A stretch of DNA of 10,647 nt, taken from DAIOFH01 sp036745875 (GTDB lineage: Bacteria > Planctomycetota > SZUA-567). A program made the position numbers and the translations under genes. How positions within the stretch are numbered: the first letter of the stretch is position 1; every line of letters starts with the position of its first letter. Below, one piece after another: positions 1 through 6,159 of this stretch. The notes under the pieces were generated by a model. It was not told the origin of the DNA. It did no database searches and worked only from the letters and a program-made list of their open reading frames with translations. The stretch spans positions 1-10,647 of the forward strand of contig DAIOFH010000134.1 of the NCBI GenBank assembly GCA_036745875.1, read 5' to 3'.

Positions 1-71
1 CGCTTTTTTTTGTCGGTTGCCTCTGCTTGAAAAGAGACGCTTTGCGATAACGATGCTCTAACCCTTGTTTG
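1..71. other. Left-edge non-coding stretch
   Basis: No gene is supported here. A run of eight T at about positions 4-11 directly at the window edge could be the tail of a rho-independent terminator belonging to a plus-strand gene to the left, but the hairpin would lie outside the window, so this cannot be tested. Nothing else is recognised before the inverted repeat that starts at 72. Confidence 0.4.
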
Positions 72-118
72 CTCCACCCCACCCTAACTCTCGCCCCGGG
101 AATTCGGGTGGGGTGGAG
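72..118. repeat. 13-bp perfect GC-rich inverted repeat
   Basis: The arm CTCCACCCCACCC (72-84) is exactly the reverse complement of GGGTGGGGTGGAG (106-118). The 21-base centre contains CCCGGG and GAATTC palindromes. It lies beyond the terminator of the sugar-import operon and is not followed by a T-run on either strand, so it does not look like a simple terminator. It could be a dispersed intergenic palindromic element, a protein-binding dyad, or a barrier hairpin. Arms and coordinates are seen directly; any role is inference. Confidence 0.7.
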
Positions 119-124
119 TAGCTT

Positions 125-162
125 AAAAACATCGTCATTCCTGTGAAACAGGAATGACGATG
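125..162 (-). terminator. Rho-independent terminator of the sugar ABC import operon
   Basis: Positions 130-144 pair perfectly with 148-162, giving a 15-bp stem with a GAA triloop. Read on the minus strand, the hairpin is followed immediately by TTTTT (complement of 125-129). It begins 37 bases after the stop codon of the binding-protein gene, which is the right place and orientation to end that operon. On the plus strand the hairpin lacks a T-run, so termination is expected in one direction only. Confidence 0.85.
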
Positions 163-198
163 ACTGGTTCGTGAAACGGGAAATCGGGCGTATGGTTG

Positions 199-1152
199 TT
201 AGTACAGAACGTTCTGCGCTTCGCGGGAATCAACATTGTCCTTGGTGACGAAGATGATGCCGGTGTCGATTTCCTTGTCCAGCTTTTTGCCGCCGATGGC
301 GTCGACAGCCGCTTTCACGCCGAGGTAGCCCATGTTGTAGGGGCTCTGGACGGCGATCCCCTGGAGGGTGTTGTCGCGGATGAAGCCCTGGAGGTTCTGG
401 TCGCCGTCGAAGCCGATGGCGACGAGCTTGCCGCCCATGCCCTTCGACTTGATGGCGCGGCCCATGCCGACCGCGGTGGGTTCGTTCGCGCCGAAAATGC
501 CGATGAGGTCCGGGTTCGCCGAGAGGACGTCCGTGGTCTGGTTCATGGCGGTGATCATTTCGGCCTGGGAGTAGTAGGTGTTGATGATCGTCAGCTTGGA
601 GTTCTTCTGGATGTATTCGGTGAAGCCGCCGACACGGCCGATTTCGGAGCCGACGCCCGCGATGTAGGACATGATGGCGATCTTGCCGGTCTTATCCTTG
701 CCGCCCACGCCTTCGATCAATTTCTGGGCGCAGAGTTCGCCGGCGGCGCGGTTGTTGGTGGCGAGGTAGGATTCGTAGAGGTCCTCATTGCCGGTGATGC
801 CGGAGTCGATGATGATCACCGGGATGCCCGACGCTTTCGCCCTCTTGAGGGGCGGGATCAGGGCGTCCGGGTCGGACGGGGCGAGGACGAGCGCTTTGAC
901 GCCGCGGTTGACGGCGTTTTCAACCATGTTGACCTGTTCCACGACGTTTGTTTCCGCATCGGGTCCGTTGAAGGTGACGGTGTAGCCCTTGAGCTCTTTT
1001 TCCGCATCGGCGGAACCGGTGTTGACGTGTTGCCAGAAACTTGAGTTGAGGGTTTTGACAATGACGGCAATTTCGTCTGACGCCTGAACGCTGGAAACGC
1101 TGGTGAACGCCACGAACAATGCAGCCACAAACAGCCATTTCAATCCACGCAT
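199..1152 (-). CDS. Periplasmic sugar-binding protein of an ABC importer (RbsB-like)
   Basis: This is the substrate-binding component of a CUT2-type (ribose/galactose/xylose class) ABC importer, 317 residues. The first 24 residues form a clear Sec signal peptide (MRGLKWLF, hydrophobic core, cleavage at VQA|SDE). There is no lipobox cysteine, so the mature protein should be free in the periplasm. The periplasmic-binding fold is shown by KTLNSSFW (33-40), the hinge-region stretch ALVLAPSDPDAL (87-98), IIIDSGI (113-119), TNNRAAGE (132-139), FGANEPTAVG (220-229) and AIGFDGD (245-251). I chose the ATG at 1152 because AGGAG lies 7 bases upstream and the signal peptide starts there; an in-frame ATG at 1203 would add 17 basic residues and has no advantage. 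It is the last gene of the operon, 149 bases after the permease. Compared by eye with E. coli RbsB, several ribose contacts are changed, so the ligand is probably not ribose. Confidence 0.93.
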   Translation of the reverse strand: MRGLKWLFVAALFVAFTSVSSVQASDEIAVIVKTLNSSFWQHVNTGSADAEKELKGYTVTFNGPDAETNVVEQVNMVENAVNRGVKALVLAPSDPDALIPPLKRAKASGIPVIIIDSGITGNEDLYESYLATNNRAAGELCAQKLIEGVGGKDKTGKIAIMSYIAGVGSEIGRVGGFTEYIQKNSKLTIINTYYSQAEMITAMNQTTDVLSANPDLIGIFGANEPTAVGMGRAIKSKGMGGKLVAIGFDGDQNLQGFIRDNTLQGIAVQSPYNMGYLGVKAAVDAIGGKKLDKEIDTGIIFVTKDNVDSREAQNVLY

Positions 1153-1256
1153 GTCTTTCTCCTCTAATTTGAAGAAACCCCGTCGGAACCGGCAGCGACA
1201 CACTGCCGAACCCCGACCCTCATGGGGAAAATAACCTATAACGATGAACTAAGTAC

Positions 1257-1290
1257 TAAGAGTGGAGAACCAAGACACTTTTCACTCTTA
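1257..1290. repeat. 8-bp inverted repeat between permease and binding-protein genes
   Basis: TAAGAGTG (1257-1264) is the reverse complement of CACTCTTA (1283-1290), with an 18-base centre. It sits in the 149-base gap (1153-1301) between the permease stop and the binding-protein start, which is long for this operon. It could form a weak hairpin in the message that protects or separates the binding-protein portion, or be an operator for an internal promoter. I see no T-run after it and no strong -35/-10 pair in the gap. Role is inference only. Confidence 0.45.
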
Positions 1291-1301
1291 ACTTTTATCT
1301 C

Positions 1302-2309
1302 TTAGTTTTTCTTCCTGTTGCGGAACTGGTCCACCGAGACCGCAATGATGATGACGAGACCGATGATGATCTGTTGGACAAAACCCTGGACGCCGAGCAT
1401 GTTCAGTCCGTTCCTGAGAACGCCGATGATGAACGCGCCGATGATGGTGCCGGAAATGGTGCCGACGCCGCCCATAAGGCTGGTGCCGCCGATGACCGCC
1501 GAGGCGATGGCGTCCATTTCGAAGGCGACGCCCGCCGTCGGCTGCACGGTGGTGAGCCTGGACATGGTGATGATGCCGGCAAGGGCTGCGAAGCCGCCGC
1601 AGATTATATAGGCCCAGAACTTGACCCTGATGATGTTGATGCCGGAGAGCCTGGTCGCCTCCTCGTTCGAGCCGACGGCGTAAATATACCGTCCCAGGCG
1701 TGTGCTGGATAGGATGTAAAAGAATATCAGGGCGAGGATGACCATAAGAATGACGGCATAGGGAATGCCCATGAAGGAGACGACGCTGACGCCGTTTTCA
1801 TTGACGCGGTAGGTCCTGCCGAGGGCTTCGTTGCCGAGCCAGGCGAAGGAATCGGGAAGCGCGGGGATGGAGCGCGCGCCGGTGATGAGGAGGCTGGAGC
1901 CGCGCGCGATCATCATCATGCCGAGGGTGGCGATGAAGGGGGGAAGTTTGAGATAATTGATCATCGCGCCGTTGAGGAGGCCGCAGAACATGCCGGCGAG
2001 AACGCCGCAGATGCAAGCGATCAGGACGGGCGTTTCCCAGCTCTTGATCATCATGCCGGCGATGACGCCGGAGAAGGCGAGTACCGAACCGATGGAAAGG
2101 TCGATGCCGCCCGTAATGATGACAAAGGTGACGCCGATGCCGGCGAGGGCGATCGTGGTGGTTTGGATGGAGATGGAAATGAAGTTTTCAATGCTGAAAA
2201 AACGCGGAGCGGAGAGGGAAAATACGATTATCAGGGCGATAAGCCCGGCCAGGGCGGCGAATTTCTGGATCAGGTCGGCGTTTAAAGTGCCGGCATTGTC
2301 CTTTTTCAT
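1302..2309 (-). CDS. Sugar ABC transporter permease (RbsC-like)
   Basis: Integral membrane subunit of the importer, 335 residues, in the BPD_transp_2 family (RbsC/XylH/AraH). Successive hydrophobic segments cover most of the chain. Family hallmarks are GGIDLSIGS (67-75), GLLNGAMINYLKLPPFIATLG (110-130), the cytoplasmic loop YAVGSNEEATRLSGIN (210-225) that contacts the ATPase, and IGGTSLMGGVGTISGT (273-288). The C-terminus is short and basic (RNRKKN). I place the start at the ATG at 2309, preceded by AAAGGTGA at good spacing. An in-frame GTG at 2318 falls inside that Shine-Dalgarno sequence and would add only three residues, so it is unlikely to be used. The gene begins 41 bases after the ATPase stop, in the same operon. 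Two copies would form the channel with one double ATPase. Confidence 0.95.
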   Translation of the reverse strand: MKKDNAGTLNADLIQKFAALAGLIALIIVFSLSAPRFFSIENFISISIQTTTIALAGIGVTFVIITGGIDLSIGSVLAFSGVIAGMMIKSWETPVLIACICGVLAGMFCGLLNGAMINYLKLPPFIATLGMMMIARGSSLLITGARSIPALPDSFAWLGNEALGRTYRVNENGVSVVSFMGIPYAVILMVILALIFFYILSSTRLGRYIYAVGSNEEATRLSGINIIRVKFWAYIICGGFAALAGIITMSRLTTVQPTAGVAFEMDAIASAVIGGTSLMGGVGTISGTIIGAFIIGVLRNGLNMLGVQGFVQQIIIGLVIIIAVSVDQFRNRKKN

Positions 2310-2350
2310 GAATGTCACCTTTCCACATAATCGATAATTAAATTATCCAT

Positions 2351-3847
2351 TCAGTCTGTAAGGCCTGCAGCGTAATGCAGGATCTTTTCCTGGCTGGCTT
2401 CGGCGATGTCCAGGATCTTGGCGATTCGGCCCTGGCACATGACCATGACCCGGTCGGACATGCCGAGGATTTCCGGAAGTTCCGACGAGATCATGATGAT
2501 TCCCGCGCCCTTGGCCGCGAGCTCGTCCATCAATTCGTAGATTGCGTATTTCGCGCCGACGTCGATGCCGCGGGTGGGTTCGTCGAAAATAAGGACCTGC
2601 GCGTTGCGGAACAGCCATTTGGCGATGACGACTTTTTGCTGGTTGCCGCCGGAGAGGTTTTTCACCACCTGGGAAATGGACGGGGTCTTGATGTCCAGGC
2701 TTTTGACGAAGCGCTCCGAGACCTGGCTTTCCCTGCGTTTGTCGATGCGGCCGCTTTTATTGGTCACCTCTTCGAGGAAGGCCATTGTAATGTTGTCGGA
2801 CACGGTCATGCCCAGCGCGAGCCCGAAGGACTTGCGGTCTTCCGACAGATAGCCGATGCCGGCCCTGATGGCGTCCAGGGGGGTGTTGACCTGCACTTCC
2901 TGGCCGTTGATGGAAATCGATCCGCCGGCGCGGGGATCAGCGCCGAAGATGGCGCGCGCGAGTTCCGTCCTCCCCGCGCCCATCAAGCCGGCGACGCCGA
3001 GGATTTCGCCGGCGCGGAGGGTGAAGGACGCCTTGTCCACTTCGCCTTTGCGCTGCACGTCGCGCACGTCGAGGATGGTTTTTTCCTGGGGAACATGCTT
3101 TTTCGGCGGGAACTTGTCGCCCATTTCGCGGCCGACCATGCGTTTGACGATTTCGTCCAGGGTGAGGTCGCTGTAATTGTCGGTGGAGATGTACTGCCCG
3201 TCGCGGAAGATCGTGACGCGATCGGCGATTTCCTTGAGTTCCTCCAGGCGGTGGGAGATGTAAATGATGCCGACGCCGTTGGCCCTAAGAGACCTGATGA
3301 CTTTGAACAGTTCCTCTATTTCCGCTTCCGTCAGGGCGGAAGTCGGTTCGTCCATGATAAGGACGTCGGAGTTGTAGGAGAGCGCTTTCGCCACTTCCAC
3401 CATCTGTTGCTTGGAGACGGGAAGGTTTTTGACTATCGTGGCGGGGCTGATGTCGGTGTGCAGGCGTTCGAGAAGGACGCTGGCGTCCCGGTTCATCTTG
3501 GCTGCGTCGATGGTGAAGCCCCATTTCATGGGCTCTTTACCGATAAATATGTTTTGCGCGACAGTCAGGTGCGGGACGAGATTCAGTTCCTGGTAGATGA
3601 TCCCGATTCCAGCCTGCATCGACTCGGTCGCATCGTGGAACGCGACTTTTTGTCCCTTGAAAGTGACTGTGCCCGAGTCCGGCTGGTAGACGCCGGAAAG
3701 GATTTTCATCAGGGTGGATTTACCCGCGCCGTTTTCACCGAGTAGGACGTGGACTTCGCCTTTGTCCACTTCCAGGTTGACGTTGTCGAGCGCCTTGACG
3801 CCGGGAAAGGATTTGGAGATGTTTTCCACTTTGAGCAGCGCCGTCAT
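2351..3847 (-). CDS. Sugar ABC transporter ATPase with two nucleotide-binding domains (RbsA/MglA-like)
   Basis: Energy-coupling subunit of the sugar importer, 498 residues, the usual length for the RbsA/MglA/XylG family. Domain 1 has Walker A GENGAGKST (37-45), Q-loop Gln86, a degenerate signature LPVSKQQ (142-148), Walker B VLIMDEP (162-168) and switch His199. Domain 2 has the family's normally degenerate Walker A GLMGAGRTE (287-295), GYLSEDRK (332-339), a canonical signature LSGGNQQ (398-404) and Walker B VLIFDEP (418-424), with SSE (454-456) in place of the switch histidine. This asymmetry is typical of the family, not damage: one site is catalytic, the other mainly structural. The ATG at 3847 has an excellent AAGGAGGGTG ribosome site about 9 bases upstream. 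It is the first gene of the operon, ahead of permease and binding protein. Confidence 0.96.
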   Translation of the reverse strand: MTALLKVENISKSFPGVKALDNVNLEVDKGEVHVLLGENGAGKSTLMKILSGVYQPDSGTVTFKGQKVAFHDATESMQAGIGIIYQELNLVPHLTVAQNIFIGKEPMKWGFTIDAAKMNRDASVLLERLHTDISPATIVKNLPVSKQQMVEVAKALSYNSDVLIMDEPTSALTEAEIEELFKVIRSLRANGVGIIYISHRLEELKEIADRVTIFRDGQYISTDNYSDLTLDEIVKRMVGREMGDKFPPKKHVPQEKTILDVRDVQRKGEVDKASFTLRAGEILGVAGLMGAGRTELARAIFGADPRAGGSISINGQEVQVNTPLDAIRAGIGYLSEDRKSFGLALGMTVSDNITMAFLEEVTNKSGRIDKRRESQVSERFVKSLDIKTPSISQVVKNLSGGNQQKVVIAKWLFRNAQVLIFDEPTRGIDVGAKYAIYELMDELAAKGAGIIMISSELPEILGMSDRVMVMCQGRIAKILDIAEASQEKILHYAAGLTD

Positions 3848-3918
3848 GGTGCAGACACCCTCCTTTCAAGTATTCCCGGGCGTTTACCCAGTCGGCTATT
3901 GACCTAAAGAAACAGATA

Positions 3919-3947
3919 ATAATAGCGACCGGTTGAGAAAATAAACG
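3919..3947 (-). promoter_or_regulatory. Candidate promoter of the sugar-import operon
   Basis: On the minus strand TATTAT (complement of 3919-3924) matches the -10 consensus at five of six positions. It lies about 70 bases before the ATPase start codon. The -35 region, around 3941-3947, has only a poor match to TTGACA, so an activator may be needed, or the true promoter may be elsewhere in the AT-rich region. Low confidence. Confidence 0.3.
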
Positions 3948-3966
3948 CAATAAACGGAATAATGCT
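3940..3966. repeat. Three 9-bp tandem repeats, last one degenerate
   Basis: AATAAACGC (3940-3948), AATAAACGG (3949-3957) and AATAATGCT (3958-3966) follow each other directly. The last unit also forms a small dyad AATAA-TGC-TTATT (3958-3970). They lie just upstream of the candidate -10 of the import operon, where an activator or repressor could bind. The repeats are seen; a regulatory role is inference. Confidence 0.45.
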
Positions 3967-4333
3967 TATTGAAGGAACAGCTAACGCTACGCGACACCAG
4001 CGAAAGAGCGATAAAGACGGAATTCATGCTAAATTTGCGATGATCAGGCGTTAAAAAAAACCGCGAAAGAGTGAAGCAATGGTTATCTAACAACGTAATT
4101 GCCGCTTTGTCAAGTTTGAAAGGATTAATGCCTGCCACAATCAATGGGTCAAAAAAATGAGTTTGCTATCCAACTTAAGGATATAGATAGAGTTGTGGGA
4201 ATTAAGACAAGATTCCGGATATCGAGTCCGGGCGATTTATTTGATTTTAATTATAGAATGGCGCATTATTATTTCAATTCCCAATTTACGAATAGTTATT
4301 CCAAAAATACGAACATGATAGATAATGGCGACA

Positions 4334-4367
4334 AAGAAAAACCGCTCGTCCGTGAGGAACGAGCGGT
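4334..4367 (-). terminator. Rho-independent terminator of the fructuronate/mannonate oxidoreductase gene
   Basis: ACCGCTCGT (4341-4349) pairs perfectly with ACGAGCGGT (4359-4367). Two further C-G pairs inside the loop are possible with a bulged A. Read on the minus strand the hairpin is followed by TTTTTCTTT (complement of 4332-4340). It lies about 85 bases after the stop codon of the minus-strand oxidoreductase and separates it from the import operon. Confidence 0.8.
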
Positions 4368-4452
4368 AGGGAATTGTGCCGGCGTGTTAAAAGCGTATGG
4401 AGTATCCCTCGCTGAAAGCAGTTCATTTTCTTGAACGAAACACCTATGCCTT

Positions 4453-6063
4453 TCAGCCTTTCAGGTACTTCCGCAAGGTCTTCCTCACCGCGCCGGGTGC
4501 GGCCATGAGTTCAGCGAAATAGCCTTCCACTTTTTCGCCCAGACCGATTTTATAGAGGTCGAGTGCGAATATGCGCGTGTCGGACAGGATCGGCTGAAGT
4601 TGCTTGTGGAACGGCCCGGCGTCGCCGAGTTTGACCCCCTCGAGATGTTTCGCCACTTCCGGCACCATCGGGTCGGGGCTGACGGTAAACGGTTTTCCCG
4701 AATCGTCGATCCCGAGGATATAGCGGCACCATCCGGCAAAGGTCAACGGCAGGAAAACAAGGCTGGCGACGTCGAGGTTCGGATCGGCAATGTAGGCTTT
4801 CATCGTCTCGCCGTAACGGACCGGAATCGCCTGCGACATGTCGACCCCCAGGCGCTGCACGGTATCCGGGACATAAGGGTTGGGGAAGCGTTTTTCGACG
4901 CACTCGTCGAGAAACGCCTTCGGGTTGATGATACCGGGGTCGGCGACGACCTTGAGGCCTTCGTCATAGCCGATCTTCTTGATAAGGCCGAGGATTTCGG
5001 GGTCCTTCATGGCGTCGCTGACCGGGCCGAACGACAGTAGGTTGCCGTAAATGCCCATCGCGGTATGCAGCGGGTTAAGACAGGTGCATACCTTCATCTT
5101 TTCCGACTTGTCCACCGTTTCCCTGTCGGTAAAAATCACGCCAGCCTTTTCCAGCGCCGGCCTGCCGTTCGGGAAAGCGTCCTCGACGACCAGGTACGCG
5201 GCCGCTTCCGCGTTGACGAACGGCGCAATATAGGTGTATTTCTTTGTGACGGTGATGTCCATCCCCTGGACGCCCGCCGCTTCAAGCATCTTTTTCACCC
5301 CTTCTTCCGGCCGCGGGGTGATCTTGTCGATCATGGTCCAGGGAAAGGAGACCGTTCGGGGGTTCGAGACATAGCCTACGAAATCCTTGTCGACCAGCCC
5401 GGTATCGGCCCATTTTTGTGCAAAAGGAACGACAGCATCCCTGAGCTTGTCGCCGTTATGGGAGCAGTTGTCCATGCTGACGAGGGTGACGGGTTTTTTT
5501 CCCGACTGATAGCGCTCGTACAACAGGCTCACCAGGCAGCCGATGAAGCTGGATGGTTTTGCCGGACCGTTTTTGAAATCCTCGGCAACGGAAGGAATCA
5601 CCGAGCCTTCCCATTCGAGCGGGTAGCCCTTTTCCGTGATCGAAAACGTGGCCATCTGGAGGGAAGGATTGCGGAAAATTTCCTTGAGCCTGGCGAAATC
5701 CTTGTCGGAGGAGCTGGCTTTGAGGCTTTCCGTGATGGAGGCAATAACGGTTTTTTCCGTGCTGCCGTCGTTGGCGAGCACGACGGAAATGGAGAGGTTG
5801 TCGTAGGGAGTGAAGGCTGCATCGATAATTTCAAAATCAAAGCCATCTGCGATGATGATGCCGGTTTTCTCCAACCCCGCGTCCAGGAGCTGCTGCTGGC
5901 GTGCTGCGGGGAAGGCCCTGAAAATATTGCCCGCGCCGAAATGCACCCAGGTCGGGTTCGCCCTGGTCTCGGCGACCACTTTTTCCACATCGAACTTAGG
6001 TACGATGAATCCGGCTTTTTCCCATTCCTGAATGTTCTTGATTCCCGCAATGTTCAGTTTCAT
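4453..6063 (-). CDS. uxuB: Mannitol dehydrogenase-family oxidoreductase, probable fructuronate reductase (D-mannonate oxidoreductase)
   Basis: NAD(P)-dependent cytoplasmic dehydrogenase of the long-chain polyol/mannitol dehydrogenase family, 536 residues. The likely reaction is interconversion of D-fructuronate and D-mannonate in hexuronate breakdown; other polyols or sugar acids are possible. The N-terminal Rossmann region carries VHFGAGNIFRAF (40-51). Family signatures follow: SMDNCSHNGDKL (196-207), SFPWTMIDKITPRP (239-252) and the catalytic stretch KVCTCLNPLHTA (324-335), with Lys324, Asn330 and His333. Lys-to-Asn spacing is one residue longer than in mannitol dehydrogenase (KLRLLN), as I recall for the Firmicutes-type uxuB branch. 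The ATG at 6063 has AAGGAGGGG about 5 bases upstream. No uxuA, kdgK or regulator is next to it. It lies 96 bases after the nucleotidyltransferase gene without an obvious terminator between, so read-through from the MFS-cca unit is possible. Family is certain, substrate moderate. Confidence 0.88.
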   Translation of the reverse strand: MKLNIAGIKNIQEWEKAGFIVPKFDVEKVVAETRANPTWVHFGAGNIFRAFPAARQQQLLDAGLEKTGIIIADGFDFEIIDAAFTPYDNLSISVVLANDGSTEKTVIASITESLKASSSDKDFARLKEIFRNPSLQMATFSITEKGYPLEWEGSVIPSVAEDFKNGPAKPSSFIGCLVSLLYERYQSGKKPVTLVSMDNCSHNGDKLRDAVVPFAQKWADTGLVDKDFVGYVSNPRTVSFPWTMIDKITPRPEEGVKKMLEAAGVQGMDITVTKKYTYIAPFVNAEAAAYLVVEDAFPNGRPALEKAGVIFTDRETVDKSEKMKVCTCLNPLHTAMGIYGNLLSFGPVSDAMKDPEILGLIKKIGYDEGLKVVADPGIINPKAFLDECVEKRFPNPYVPDTVQRLGVDMSQAIPVRYGETMKAYIADPNLDVASLVFLPLTFAGWCRYILGIDDSGKPFTVSPDPMVPEVAKHLEGVKLGDAGPFHKQLQPILSDTRIFALDLYKIGLGEKVEGYFAELMAAPGAVRKTLRKYLKG

Positions 6064-6159
6064 ATACCCCTCCTTTTTTTAGTGAAGAGTTTTTCAATTT
6101 TCCTGATAGCGGAGGCAAGGCGAAAAGCCGTTATCGACATTGAGAAGTCATTTTAGTAC

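Larger units (their letters stand above)
3848..4340. other. AT-rich intergenic island upstream of the sugar-import operon
   Basis: No convincing gene is present. The stretch from about 3900 to 4340 is visibly richer in A and T than the flanking genes. It contains short repeats (3940-3966 and the pair at 4000-4008 and 4063-4071), an A-run at 4053-4060 and a small dyad CCGGA...TCCGG (4215-4231). Open frames of 82 codons (minus strand, TTG start near 4144) and 96 codons (plus strand from 4144) exist, but neither has a ribosome binding site or a recognisable product, and the plus-strand one runs through the terminator at 4341-4367. Most likely this is the regulatory region of the importer, possibly with a decayed gene remnant. 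Confidence 0.6.

Noticed and set aside
2375..3745. 456-codon plus-strand open frame antisense to the ATPase gene
   Set aside because: Shadow of a GC-rich gene: no Shine-Dalgarno, low-complexity acidic/His-rich translation, while the minus-strand frame has every ABC motif.
3896..4144. 82-codon minus-strand open frame upstream of the ATPase gene
   Set aside because: TTG start with no ribosome binding site and no recognised domain; it also overlaps the likely promoter of the import operon.
4215..4231. Short dyad CCGGA...TCCGG as an operator
   Set aside because: Five-base arms around a 7-base centre are expected by chance in this length; no support from position.
4144..4434. 96-codon plus-strand open frame in the intergenic island
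   Set aside because: No ribosome binding site, no recognised domain, and its 3' third overlaps the hairpin terminator of the opposite-strand gene.
4449..4464. Tandem CCTTTCAG repeat at the oxidoreductase stop codon
   Set aside because: Only two 8-base copies, one inside coding sequence; too short to mean anything.
5065..6156. 363-codon plus-strand open frame antisense to the oxidoreductase gene
   Set aside because: Same shadow effect from third-position GC bias; the minus-strand product is an unmistakable family member.
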